Assembly (NCBI RefSeq): GCF_002113125.1
Contig: NZ_NEJP01000006.1
Location: forward strand, 276,937-340,936
Direction of reading: 5' to 3'
DNA length: 64,000 nucleotides
From: Pseudomonas sp. B20(2017)
GTDB lineage: Bacteria > Pseudomonadota > Gammaproteobacteria > Pseudomonadales > Pseudomonadaceae
The notes beneath the pieces were generated by a model. That model did not search any database. It was not told the DNA's origin and was given only the letters and a program-made list of their open reading frames with translations. Position numbers and translations under genes: made by a program. Within the stretch, counting starts at the first letter, position 1, and each line of letters starts with the position of its first letter. Below are positions 43,752-52,091 of the stretch, piece by piece.

Positions 43752-44267
43752 ATGGCCTACACGTTCATCACCCTGCCCTCGCCCGTCGGCGAGTTGAAGC
43801 TGGTCGCGAACGGCTCACGTCTGGCCGCCATCCTCTGGGAAAACGACAAACCGAACCGGGTGCGCCTCGGACCCATGAGTGAAGCTCCGGACAATCCGGT
43901 GCTGATGAAAACCGCGCGACAGCTGGAAGAATATTTTGCAGGAACGCGAAACGCGTTCGATCTGGAGCTGGACTTTGCCGGCACCGAGTTCCAGAAAAAA
44001 GTCTGGGCCGCGCTACTGACCATTCCGTTTGGCGAGACCCGCACCTACAGCCAGATCGCCGAACAGATTGGCCACCCGAGCGCGGTGCGTGCCGTCGGCG
44101 CGGCAAACGGGCGCAATCCGATTTCGATCATCGCGCCGTGCCACCGAGTCATCGGTGCTTCAGGAAAACTGACCGGTTTTGCCGGAGGCCTGAAAGCCAA
44201 GGAGCGCTTGCTGACTCTGGAGGGTGGCCAGTGGTCGGACATCGGTGAAACCGGTGACTTGTTTTAA
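43752..44267 (+). CDS. ogt: Methylated-DNA-protein-cysteine methyltransferase (Ogt type)
   Basis: 171 residues. Acceptor Cys130 lies in IIAPCHRVIG, after the helix-turn-helix (YSQIAEQIGHPSAVRAVGAANGRNP). Removes alkyl groups from O6-alkylguanine and O4-alkylthymine in a suicide reaction. Ada's regulatory domain is absent. ATG 43752 used. Overlaps the nudK gene by 4 nt, convergent. Confidence 0.92.
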   Translation: MAYTFITLPSPVGELKLVANGSRLAAILWENDKPNRVRLGPMSEAPDNPVLMKTARQLEEYFAGTRNAFDLELDFAGTEFQKKVWAALLTIPFGETRTYSQIAEQIGHPSAVRAVGAANGRNPISIIAPCHRVIGASGKLTGFAGGLKAKERLLTLEGGQWSDIGETGDLF

Positions 44268-44854
44268 CCGCCAAACAGGTTATTCATCGCCGCATACTGC
44301 AGCAGCATGATGGTCTTGGCATCGCAGATCTCACCGCGCTGGAACGCCGCCAGCGCGTCGTCGAAACGCCACTCCAGCACTTCAAGTTCTTCGGTCTCCT
44401 CTTCCAGACCGCCCCCTTCACTGACCTTTGACGAAGCATCGTATTCGGCAATGAAAAAGTGCAACTTCTCGGTCACCGAGCCGGGGCTCATATAGGCCTC
44501 GAATACCTTCTTCACGTCATGCACGCGGTAGCCGGTTTCTTCCTCGGCCTCGTCGCGGATGCGCTGCTCCGGCGCCGCGCCTTCAAGCAGTCCGGCCGCC
44601 ACTTCAATCAGCAAACCGTCGTGACCGTTGACGAACACCGGCAGGCGGAACTGCCGGGTCAGCACCACGGTGCGTTGCTCGCGGTTGAACAGCAGAATCG
44701 CCGCGCCATTGCCACGGTCGTAGACCTCGCGCGTCTGACGCTGCCAGTCACCGTTGTTGCGGCGATAGTCGAAGGTGATTTTCTTCAGCAGATACCAGTC
44801 GTGGGACAACACCTGGGTATCGACGATGTTGACCCGCTCGGCTGTGTTGGACAT
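44264..44854 (-). CDS. nudK: GDP-mannose pyrophosphatase NudK
   Basis: 196 residues. REVYDRGNGAAILLFNREQRT is very close to E. coli NudK, and the Nudix box begins GLLEGAAPEQRIRDEAEEETGY; FEAYMSPGSVTEKLHFFIAEY is the following family motif. Hydrolyses GDP-mannose and similar nucleotide sugars. Good length match to NudK (191). Confidence 0.9.
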   Translation of the reverse strand: MSNTAERVNIVDTQVLSHDWYLLKKITFDYRRNNGDWQRQTREVYDRGNGAAILLFNREQRTVVLTRQFRLPVFVNGHDGLLIEVAAGLLEGAAPEQRIRDEAEEETGYRVHDVKKVFEAYMSPGSVTEKLHFFIAEYDASSKVSEGGGLEEETEELEVLEWRFDDALAAFQRGEICDAKTIMLLQYAAMNNLFGG

Positions 44855-44920
44855 GACGCGTGATCCTTTTTTCTCATCGGAAGATGGCCATGGTAGGTGA
44901 AATGATGCGAACCGCCGACG

Positions 44921-44951
44921 AAAAAAAGCCCGGCAGCGCTACCGGGCTTTT
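44921..44951 (-). terminator. Rho-independent terminator for the chitinase operon
   Basis: AAAAAAAGCCCGG...CCGGGCTTTT; the A-run is a U-run on the minus strand, 11 nt after the GH18 stop. Confidence 0.85.
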
Positions 44952-44961
44952 CCTTCATTGC

Positions 44962-46023
44962 CTACTGATGAGCCACGTTCACCGTTGCGGCATCAGCGCC
45001 CTCAACCGCAGACGGCGCCCCGTGAATCAGCGGCCCATATCGCCGACTGAATTCCCAGTTGTAAGGCACGCGATCCTTGCTGGTGCCGTTGTCCCAGTTC
45101 ACCGACCAGGTCATCAGGCCCTTGATCGGATGCCCTTTGACCGCCAGGCGTTTCATCGCGTTGCCAACCACGGTTTTGTCGATCACATAACCAGTGGCGG
45201 CGGCATCGACGTTGGCTGGCAGGCCGATAACGAACTTGTCCGCCGGGATCTTCGTGAAACCGCGAGTGCCGGTCACCAGGCTCTCGGTCAGGTAATAGAG
45301 GAAGTCCTCTTTCAGCGCGTCGTTGTTCTGGGCGATCCACGCCCCGTTGCCGTTATTGGCTTCCGGCACCCAGACCCCGTCGCCGCCCTGGTTGTAGAAC
45401 TGCGGAGCGATGAAGTCGTAGTAGCCTTCCAGCGCCTGCAGGTAACCGACGTATTTGCCGGAGATGGTCAGGTACGGAAACTCCGGCGCCATGCTGATGA
45501 TGAAATGCTTGCCTTGGCCCGCGTAGTGATCCTTGACCAGTTTCAGTGCGGCCGGCAGGACGGTCTTGTTGGCAGCGAAATCAATCGCGCTCTGTTCAAG
45601 ATCGATGTCCAGGCCGTCGAAGCCGTAGGTTTCCACCAGACGGATGATTTCGTTGGCCAGCGGTTGCTCCTGGCCGGCGCGCAAGTCGATGTGCGCATCG
45701 GCACCGCCCAGGGAAATCAGCACGGCGCGCCCCTGACTGTTGAGCACGCCGACCTGGCGGCGGAACTCGGCATCGGAGACGTTGAACGGCTTGAAGGTCG
45801 GAATCCCGCTGCCCTTCATGAAGGCCACCGCGACCACGTTGTATTCCTTCGGCACGTTTTCCAGCGCGATGTTGGCGAACTGGCCGCGCTGGTAACCATC
45901 GCTCGGGCCGGCCGGCCAGTTGTGCCAGAAGCCCATGAGGATCTTCTTGCCGGCAAGCGTCGGCATCAGCGACGCCGCATCGCTGGCCTGGTTTTTCAAT
46001 AGGGTGAAGTCGATGTTTGACAT
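44962..46023 (-). CDS. GH18 chitinase, no classical signal peptide
   Basis: 353 residues. Catalytic DGLDIDLEQ at 136-144 with acid Glu143; SLGG motif near 104-107; the barrel reads KKILMGFWHNWPAGPSDG and substrate-site MAPEFPYL. Chitin hydrolase with no obvious signal peptide or chitin-binding module (starts MSNIDFTLLKNQASDAA), as reported for P. aeruginosa ChiC-type enzymes, which leave the cell unusually. 41 nt after the LPMO gene; one operon. Confidence 0.9.
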   Translation of the reverse strand: MSNIDFTLLKNQASDAASLMPTLAGKKILMGFWHNWPAGPSDGYQRGQFANIALENVPKEYNVVAVAFMKGSGIPTFKPFNVSDAEFRRQVGVLNSQGRAVLISLGGADAHIDLRAGQEQPLANEIIRLVETYGFDGLDIDLEQSAIDFAANKTVLPAALKLVKDHYAGQGKHFIISMAPEFPYLTISGKYVGYLQALEGYYDFIAPQFYNQGGDGVWVPEANNGNGAWIAQNNDALKEDFLYYLTESLVTGTRGFTKIPADKFVIGLPANVDAAATGYVIDKTVVGNAMKRLAVKGHPIKGLMTWSVNWDNGTSKDRVPYNWEFSRRYGPLIHGAPSAVEGADAATVNVAHQ

Positions 46024-46064
46024 GTTCTAATCCTTCAGAACCTGTGGGTTTTGACGTTACGGGC

Positions 46065-46700
46065 TTATTTGAAGTCCACATCGAAGGCCTGATAGAAGGC
46101 GTTGCCGGTGTTGGCGACGATCCACATCAGGACGATGACGTGATGGCCCTGCTTGTTGCCGGGAAGTTTCACGGTGTGGTTGACCTTGGCTTTCAGTTCC
46201 GCCGAATGACTGTAGTACGGCACTTGCGGATAGAAATCCTCGGCGAACGGTTGCGCCTCCAGTTGCGCTCGGGTGATGCGTTGTTTCGGGTCCCAGCCAT
46301 CCTTGGTGATCAGCCAGCGGTAACCGCGGGTGGTGTGCGGCGCGGTGTACTCCCATTTGACCTCAAAGGTCTGGCCGGGGGTGACATTGAGCAGCGGCCA
46401 GGAGAACGGACGCCCGAGCTTCTTGCTCATTTCTTCTGCGGTGAAGTTCACGCAGTCACGTGCGTCGTTCTTGCCGCCACTGAGAATATAGCCGTCAGCC
46501 GGCGGTACGACGCTCGGGTTGTCGCTTTCGAAGGGCGCCGGGAACGGGCCGGCCGCGAGTGCCGGGAAGTTCTTGCCGCCTTCCATTTCATTGACCTGCC
46601 AGCCGCCGAGCAATCCTTGCTCGATGGCCACCGCGCCGCGGCTTGCAGGGGAAATGACGCGACCGTGTCGCAGTTGGGTTTGAGCTTGTGGTTGGTTCAT
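46065..46700 (-). CDS. AA10 lytic polysaccharide monooxygenase (chitin-active type)
   Basis: 211 residues. HGRVISPASRGAVA opens the AA10 fold, and His12 with His122 (YTAPHTTRGYRW) would form the copper histidine brace. Only 11 residues (MNQPQAQTQLR) precede His12, with no hydrophobic core, so no usual signal peptide can expose the His as N-terminus. ATG 46700 has GGAG 8 nt upstream; the GTG at 46709 is less likely. Acts with the GH18 chitinase downstream in the same operon. Confidence 0.87.
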   Translation of the reverse strand: MNQPQAQTQLRHGRVISPASRGAVAIEQGLLGGWQVNEMEGGKNFPALAAGPFPAPFESDNPSVVPPADGYILSGGKNDARDCVNFTAEEMSKKLGRPFSWPLLNVTPGQTFEVKWEYTAPHTTRGYRWLITKDGWDPKQRITRAQLEAQPFAEDFYPQVPYYSHSAELKAKVNHTVKLPGNKQGHHVIVLMWIVANTGNAFYQAFDVDFK

Positions 46701-46829
46701 GTTTTTCACTCCGTTGATTTAAGTACTCTCCTGTCCGAGGAGAGGCCTTCAAACTAACGGAGGGGGATTTTTTGTCCATCGGCGGTTTTGTCGCAGTCTG
46801 CCTCGGCGGAACTCGAAAAACGCCGCAAA

Positions 46830-46849
46830 TACTGTACATAAACACAGTG
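46830..46849. promoter_or_regulatory. LexA-like box
   Basis: CTGTACATAAACACAG at 46832-46847 matches the LexA/SOS consensus CTG-N10-CAG with AT-rich centre (three core mismatches from CTGTATATATATACAG). It lies 132 nt upstream of the LPMO start on the minus strand. No protein that looks real starts on the plus strand beyond it. Status as a true LexA site is unproven. Rest of 46710-46922 shows nothing else recognisable. Confidence 0.5.
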
Positions 46850-46922
46850 CATTGCGACGACGCTCACCCAACGCATGGCAAAAAGACTACACCGCGTTAT
46901 TGCAAAAACCTGCATTCAGCGG

Positions 46923-47360
46923 TCAGGAAAGTTGTGCCTTGAACTCCTTTTCATACTGCCCGGCGAGCCGTTCCTTTTGCTTGTCGTCGAGCAACTTGCC
47001 GGCCATCTGGAAAAATTTCTGCTCTTCTTCCTGCAAGTGGTGATGGACCTTCTCCGAGAGCTTTTTCGCCGTGGCCAGCCAGGCTGGACTGGACATTTCT
47101 GTCTCGTCGAGTTCTTCCATCATTTCGTCCATTTCGTGATGTTCGGCGATGGCATGGCGACTGAGGTCGACTCCGTTGTCGAACTCCATCAGCGGAATAT
47201 AGAAGTGGCGCTCTTCGGCCGTTTCGTGGGCCTGAAGCTCAGCCTTCAGTTGCTTGTAGGCCTCGACCCTTTCCGGGGTGTTACCACTGGTCTTGATCAA
47301 CGATTTCGCGTAGGTACGCTGACGGTCGTGGCTCTCGCGCAAGGCTTCGAAAATGTTCAT
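46923..47360 (-). CDS. Hemerythrin HHE-domain protein
   Basis: 145 residues. HHE metal ligands in ESHDRQRTYAKSLI, ETAEERHFYIPLMEF, IAEHHEMDEMMEEL and SEKVHHHLQEEEQKFFQMAGKLL. A di-iron oxygen- or NO-related sensing/storage protein is likely. Start at 47360 gives the standard length. Confidence 0.9.
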   Translation of the reverse strand: MNIFEALRESHDRQRTYAKSLIKTSGNTPERVEAYKQLKAELQAHETAEERHFYIPLMEFDNGVDLSRHAIAEHHEMDEMMEELDETEMSSPAWLATAKKLSEKVHHHLQEEEQKFFQMAGKLLDDKQKERLAGQYEKEFKAQLS

Positions 47361-47497
47361 GGGATCTCCAAGGCAAACGCGTTCCGGATGGACGCCCTGA
47401 AGGGCTAGACCCCGACGCAGCAGCGACGGTTCCAAGCGATTGCTTCAATCGGCTGCGGCGCGATAGGCTGCCGATTCATTACTACAAGGAAGACAAC

Positions 47498-47923
47498 ATG
47501 ACGTTGCGGATCGAGCTGTCACAGGACCCTACCGAAGAACAGCGCGCAGCCATCCTGGCGCCCCTGCGTGCCCATAACATCGCCAAAGCCGGGCCTTCGC
47601 TGTACGAACCGGTTGCGCTGCTGGTACGCGACGATAACGACGCGATCCTCGGTGGCCTTTATGGGCACACGTTCTATCGGTGGCTGTTTATCGAGTTGCT
47701 GGCGGTGCCGGAAGAGGGCCGGGGACAGGGCATCGGCTCGAAGCTGATGAACATGGTCGAGGAATTCGCCCGGGAAAAAGACTGCGTGGGGATCTGGCTC
47801 GATACCTTTGATTTTCAGGCGCCCGGGTTCTACAAAAAACTGGGATATACCGAGTGTGGCGAGATTGTGGATTATCCGCTGGGGCACAAGCGGCATTTCT
47901 TCCAGAAGCGTTTGATTGAGTGA
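47498..47923 (+). CDS. GNAT-family N-acetyltransferase
   Basis: 141 residues. Acetyl-CoA motif LLAVPEEGRGQGIGSKLMNMVEEFAREKDC and FQAPGFYKKLGYTECGEIVDYPLGHKRHFFQKRL. Substrate unknown. A perfect hairpin ACCCTCGCC...GGCGAGGGT (47931-47956) follows, with no T-run. Confidence 0.87.
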   Translation: MTLRIELSQDPTEEQRAAILAPLRAHNIAKAGPSLYEPVALLVRDDNDAILGGLYGHTFYRWLFIELLAVPEEGRGQGIGSKLMNMVEEFAREKDCVGIWLDTFDFQAPGFYKKLGYTECGEIVDYPLGHKRHFFQKRLIE

Positions 47924-47984
47924 ATTCAGGACCCTCGCCCGCAGGCTGGCGAGGGTCGCAAATTTCAACGCATTCAGCCGCCCG

Positions 47985-48335
47985 TTACAGACAGGTCGCC
48001 AGCGCCGCCAAGCGGCGCTTGGCCACAAAATCATCCTTCTGCGCGTAGTAATTCAGCACGGTGCCGGACGCCTCCGTGGTCAAGTCGACAAACGACTCCG
48101 CCGAGCGCGTGTAGACCGTCGAACCGCCCTTCTTGCCTGGTTGCAGATACGCCGCCGCGTCCACGCCGAACACCGCTTCGTCCTGCCAGGCGAATTGCAC
48201 GCACTGGGCCACGACTTTTTCGGGTTTGTCCGAATTCAGGGTCTTGTAAGGGGTTTGCGTGCGGGCGTCTTCCATCGCCGAACCCGCGCAACCAGCCAGC
48301 AGGGTTGCCGCCAGCGCCACCATCAGCATTCGCAT
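47985..48335 (-). CDS. Small lipoprotein of unknown function
   Basis: 116 residues. Lipobox LLAGC (Cys16) after MRMLMVALAATLLAG. Mature part: QCVQFAWQDEAVFGVDAAAYLQPGKKGGSTVYTRSAESFVDL. Conserved pattern in pseudomonads by memory; no named role. Confidence 0.72.
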   Translation of the reverse strand: MRMLMVALAATLLAGCAGSAMEDARTQTPYKTLNSDKPEKVVAQCVQFAWQDEAVFGVDAAAYLQPGKKGGSTVYTRSAESFVDLTTEASGTVLNYYAQKDDFVAKRRLAALATCL

Positions 48336-48470
48336 TGCATTCGCTCATTCGGAAAAAAGCGGACTGTATCACCGCAACGCCAAAAATCGTTCTGCTTTAC
48401 TGCATTTAGAGCGCGACACATGCCGGCCGCTGCGGCACATTAACGGTCATCAGCCTTACAAGGAAAGCCC

Positions 48471-48800
48471 ATGGCGCCTACTGACCAGCGACACGAACAG
48501 GCCCTGAAACTGTTTCTCGATGCGCGCCCGGAACTGCGCGAAACCCTTGATCACCTCAACCCGCTGCTCGCCCAAGCCAAGGGCGAAACCCAGGCGCAGT
48601 ACCGCGAAGAACGCCTGCACGAAGCGTTCGAAGCCGAGGCCGAAAGCCAGGGTCTGTTTGCTTGGGAACTGACGTTGCAACTGACTGCTGCAACGCCTGA
48701 GGAGTATCAGGCGCAACGCCTGGAAGTGCATCGCGAAGTGGCGGAAATGGCCGGGATGGACTGGCTGGAATATTGCGATCTGTATGGCATAGAACCGTAA
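48471..48800 (+). CDS. Conserved hypothetical protein (DUF6388-like)
   Basis: 109 residues, soluble and mostly helical, highly acidic (ETQAQYREERLHEAFEAEAESQGLF). Starts MAPTDQRHEQALKLFLDARPEL. I associate it with the DUF6388 group, function unknown. Preceded by AAGGAAAG at 48461. Confidence 0.72.
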   Translation: MAPTDQRHEQALKLFLDARPELRETLDHLNPLLAQAKGETQAQYREERLHEAFEAEAESQGLFAWELTLQLTAATPEEYQAQRLEVHREVAEMAGMDWLEYCDLYGIEP

Positions 48801-48824
48801 AACCCGCTCAAGGACGTTGCCTCG

Positions 48825-49526
48825 ATGCTGCCTTCAACCTCGACCCACCGCGCCAGCCCCGGACATCTTCACATACAGAAATGGCGCGGCCGTGTTGGCC
48901 TGGCGCTGGTTGCCAGCCTGTCGGTACTGGCCGGCATGACCGACGCCATCGGCTTCATGGCCAGCGGCGATTTCGTTTCCTTCATGAGCGGCAACACCAC
49001 GCGGCTGGCGGTGGCGATCAGCGATGGCGACAGCGCACTGACCGGACGGCTGATCCTGCTGGTCGCGACGTTTATCGTCGGTAATGCCCTCGGGGTCGTG
49101 GTCAGTCGGCTGGGTGGTCGGCGGGCGCTGCCGTTGCTGCTGGCCATCGGCGCTCTGCTCTGTTTGGCAGCCTGGCCCTTTGACTCTCAACTGCCGGCGC
49201 TGTTGGCGGCGATCATTGCGATGGGCATGCTCAACGCGGCGGTGGAAGAAGTGAACGGTCTGCCGGTCGGCCTGACGTACGTCACCGGCGCCCTTTCGCG
49301 ATTCGGCCGTGGATTGGGCCGGTGGGTGCTCGGCGAACGGCGAAGCGGCTGGCGGGTGCAACTGGTGCCGTGGAGCGGGATGCTGGTCGGGGCCATTCTG
49401 GGGGCGGTGCTGGAACATCATCTGGGACTCAAGGCGATGTTGGTCAGCGGTTTGTTCGCAGCCTTACTGGGGCTGCTGACCCTGAAGATTCCGCGGCGTT
49501 GGCAACTGGGCTATATGCCGCGCTGA
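48825..49526 (+). CDS. DUF1275 (YoaK-like) membrane protein
   Basis: 233 residues with about six membrane spans. LVASLSVLAGMTDAIGFMASGDFVSFMSGNTTRLAVAI is the DUF1275/YoaK signature. Role in the family is unknown. Starts 24 nt after the previous gene; may be co-transcribed. Confidence 0.85.
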   Translation: MLPSTSTHRASPGHLHIQKWRGRVGLALVASLSVLAGMTDAIGFMASGDFVSFMSGNTTRLAVAISDGDSALTGRLILLVATFIVGNALGVVVSRLGGRRALPLLLAIGALLCLAAWPFDSQLPALLAAIIAMGMLNAAVEEVNGLPVGLTYVTGALSRFGRGLGRWVLGERRSGWRVQLVPWSGMLVGAILGAVLEHHLGLKAMLVSGLFAALLGLLTLKIPRRWQLGYMPR

Positions 49527-49626
49527 CAGACACCTGATCGCATCGAGACCGGCGCGGGAAACATCCACTTCGCCGCCCCGCCGAGAAAGCTTTATCATGG
49601 CCGCAGTTTTGCTGATCGAGTCCGTC

Positions 49627-50019
49627 ATGAAGTTCGCCATTGCGCTGTTTTCCGCCGCCCATGCGCCCTCCTCGCGCCGCGCCCTGCTGTTCGCCCAGGC
49701 CGCGCTGGCCGGCGGGCATGAGATTGTCCGGCTGTTTTTCTATCAGGACGGGGTCCACAACGCGTCCGACGCCGTGGTCACGCCGCAGGACGAACTGGAC
49801 CTGCCCAAGCAATGGCGCAATTTCATCGCCGAACAAAACCTCGACGGCGTGGTGTGCATCGCCGCCGCCTTGCGCCGTGGCGTGTTGAATGCCGAGGAAG
49901 CCGGGCGTTATCAGCGTGATGCCGTGGCCGCCAGCGCACCGTGGGAATTGTCCGGCCTCGGCCAGTTGCATGACGCGGTGCAGGACGCCGACCGCCTGAT
50001 CTGTTTCGGAGGCGCATGA
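49627..50019 (+). CDS. tusD: Sulfur-relay protein TusD
   Basis: 130 residues. DsrE/DsrF fold; KFAIALFSAAHAPSSRRALLFAQAALAGGHEIVRLFFYQDGV and the active Cys near 76 in VVCIAAALRRGV. Receives sulfur from TusA in the TusBCD complex for tRNA 2-thiouridine. First gene of a tight tusDCBE operon. Confidence 0.95.
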   Translation: MKFAIALFSAAHAPSSRRALLFAQAALAGGHEIVRLFFYQDGVHNASDAVVTPQDELDLPKQWRNFIAEQNLDGVVCIAAALRRGVLNAEEAGRYQRDAVAASAPWELSGLGQLHDAVQDADRLICFGGA

Positions 50020-50020
50020 C

Positions 50021-50377
50021 ATGGCCAAATCCCTTCTGATTATCAGCCGTCAATCGCCGTGGTCCGGCCCCGGCGCCCGCGAAGCGCTGGACATCGTGTT
50101 GGCCGGCGGTGCCTTCGATCTGCCGATCGGCCTGCTGTTTCTCGACGACGGCGTGTTGCAACTGGCCGCCGGGCAGAACGCCAAGGCCCTGCAACAGAAA
50201 GACCTGAGCGCCAACCTGCAAGCGTTGCCGATGTTCGGCGTCGAAGAGCTGTTCTACTGCGCCGACAGCGCCAGTGCTCGCGGCCTCGGCGATCGTTCGC
50301 TGGACGAGGCGCAGCCCTTGGCCACCGAGCAAATCACCGCCCTCATTGACCGTTACGACCAGGTGATCACCCTCTGA
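50021..50377 (+). CDS. tusC: Sulfur-relay protein TusC
   Basis: 118 residues. KSLLIISRQSPWSGPGAREALDIVLAGGAFDLPIGLLFLDDGVLQL is the DsrF-type TusC signature. Directly follows tusD (1-nt gap) and overlaps tusB by 1 nt. Confidence 0.93.
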   Translation: MAKSLLIISRQSPWSGPGAREALDIVLAGGAFDLPIGLLFLDDGVLQLAAGQNAKALQQKDLSANLQALPMFGVEELFYCADSASARGLGDRSLDEAQPLATEQITALIDRYDQVITL

Positions 50378-50670
50378 TGTCGACTTTGCATGTGTTGTCC
50401 CACTCCCCGTTTGGCGACGAACGCCTGACCAGTTGCCTGCGCCTGCTTGGTTCTGCCGATGCGCTGTTGCTGTCTGGGGATGCCGCTTATGCGCTGCAAC
50501 CTGGCACCGCCCCGTTCATTGCGCTGGAATCCCGCAAGGTGAAATTGTTCGTGCTGGCCGAAGACGCGCAAGCCCGTGCCGTGCAGGTTCCGGACTGGGC
50601 CGAAGCCATCGATTACCCGGCCTTCGTCGAGCTGTCGATCCACCACGACAAGGTCAACAGCTGGCTATGA
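50377..50670 (+). CDS. tusB: Sulfur-relay protein TusB
   Basis: 97 residues. TLHVLSHSPFGDERLTSCLRLLGSADALLLSGDAAYAL is the DsrH/TusB form. Start overlaps tusC by 1 nt (TGATG); its stop overlaps the tusE ATG. Confidence 0.92.
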   Translation: MSTLHVLSHSPFGDERLTSCLRLLGSADALLLSGDAAYALQPGTAPFIALESRKVKLFVLAEDAQARAVQVPDWAEAIDYPAFVELSIHHDKVNSWL

Positions 50671-51002
50671 ATGCGCTGACCGTCGGCGCCCGCGCCATTG
50701 AACTGGACAAGGACGGCTTCCTGGTCGACCTCAACGACTGGTCGGCCGAAGTCGCCAGCGCCCTCGCCGCTGCCGAAGACATCGAGCTGAGCCCGGAGCA
50801 CTGGGAAGTCCTCGAACTGCTGCGCAGCTTCTATGCCGAATTCCAGCTGTCCCCGGCCACCCGGCCGCTGATCAAATACACCGCGCTCAAGCTAGGCGCG
50901 GAAAAAGGTAACAGCCTGCACCTGAACCGACTGTTCAAAGGCACCCCTGCCAAACTCGCCGCGAAACTGGCGGGCCTGCCCAAACCGACGAATTGCCTAT
51001 GA
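50667..51002 (+). CDS. tusE: Sulfur-relay protein TusE
   Basis: 111 residues, DsrC fold. Hydrophilic start and WSAEVASALAAAEDIELSPEHWEVLELLRSFYAEFQLSPATRPLIKY, ending PTNCL with the conserved penultimate Cys that passes sulfur to MnmA. ATGA overlaps at both ends (tusB and the ybiB-like gene). Confidence 0.95.
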   Translation: MNALTVGARAIELDKDGFLVDLNDWSAEVASALAAAEDIELSPEHWEVLELLRSFYAEFQLSPATRPLIKYTALKLGAEKGNSLHLNRLFKGTPAKLAAKLAGLPKPTNCL

Positions 51003-52000
51003 CCGATTATCCAGCGCTGACTCTCGAAACGCCCGCCGAGCATCCGTTCGCCCAGTTCGTGCGCATCCTTGGCAAGGGCAAGCGCGGCGCCCGCGACCTG
51101 ACCCGCGAGGAAGCCCGGGAAGCCATGGGCATGGTCCTCGACGAAGCGGTCGAAGAAACCCAGCTCGGCGCGTTCCTGATGTTGCTGCGGCACAAGGAAG
51201 AAAGCGCTGAGGAAATGGCCGGTTTCACCGAGGCCCTGCGCGAACGCTTGCAGGCGCCGGCGTTGAAGGTCGATCTGGACTGGCCGACCTATGCCGGCAA
51301 GAAGCGTCACCTGCCGTGGTATCTGCTGGCAGCAAAGTGCCTGGCGCAGAACGGCGTGCGCATCTTCATGCACGGCGGCGGCGCCCACACCGCCGGGCGT
51401 TTGTATTCCGAACAGTTGCTCGGTGAGCTGAACATTCCGCTGTGCCGCAATTGGCACCAGGTCGGCGCGGCGCTGGATAACGGCGGTCTGGCGTTCATGC
51501 CGCTGGTGGACTGGGCGCCGCAACTGCAACGGATGATCGACCTGCGTAACACCCTCGGCCTGCGCTCACCGATCCACTCTCTGGCGCGGATTCTCAATCC
51601 GTTGGGCGCGCGTTGCGGCCTGCAGAGCATTTTCCACCCCGGCTACCAAGCGGTGCATCGCGATGCCAGCGGCCTGCTCCGCGACACGGCGATCGTGATC
51701 AAAGGCGACGGCGGCGAAATCGAGATCAACCCTGATGCCGACAGCCATCTGTACGGCACCACCGGCGGCGAGAGCTGGGACGAAGAATGGCCGCAGTTGT
51801 CGGCGCAGCGTCACGTCAAACCTTCTTCGCTGGATATCAAGCATTTGAAGGCCGTCTGGCGCGGCGATGTGGTCGACAGTTATCCGCAAATGGCGCTGAT
51901 TTCGACCATGGCGTTGGCACTGCGCGGCCTGGGCCAAAGCCGTGAACAGGCTTTCGAAACCGCCGAGCAATACTGGGCTGCGCGGAACAAATCGATTTAA
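50999..52000 (+). CDS. ybiB: YbiB-like glycosyl/phosphoribosyl transferase-fold protein
   Basis: 333 residues. Anthranilate-phosphoribosyltransferase-like fold with N-terminal helical domain (EHPFAQFVRILGKGKRGARDLTREEAREAMGMVL) and glycine-rich FMHGGGAHTAGR. YbiB binds nucleic acid and is a TrpD2-type protein; it does not supply tryptophan synthesis. ATG overlaps the tusE stop. Its function in the tus operon is unknown. Confidence 0.88.
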   Translation: MTDYPALTLETPAEHPFAQFVRILGKGKRGARDLTREEAREAMGMVLDEAVEETQLGAFLMLLRHKEESAEEMAGFTEALRERLQAPALKVDLDWPTYAGKKRHLPWYLLAAKCLAQNGVRIFMHGGGAHTAGRLYSEQLLGELNIPLCRNWHQVGAALDNGGLAFMPLVDWAPQLQRMIDLRNTLGLRSPIHSLARILNPLGARCGLQSIFHPGYQAVHRDASGLLRDTAIVIKGDGGEIEINPDADSHLYGTTGGESWDEEWPQLSAQRHVKPSSLDIKHLKAVWRGDVVDSYPQMALISTMALALRGLGQSREQAFETAEQYWAARNKSI

Positions 52001-52091
52001 CCGATCATTCACGCCCGATCTTTGCGCTTTTTGTTCGAACTCATCGGAATAGACTCCACTCCAACGATTATTGGTTTCAGGAGTCTTGATC

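Noticed and set aside
46875..47408. 177-residue plus-strand frame that the LexA-like box could serve
   Set aside because: Antisense to the hemerythrin gene and without an RBS or family features.
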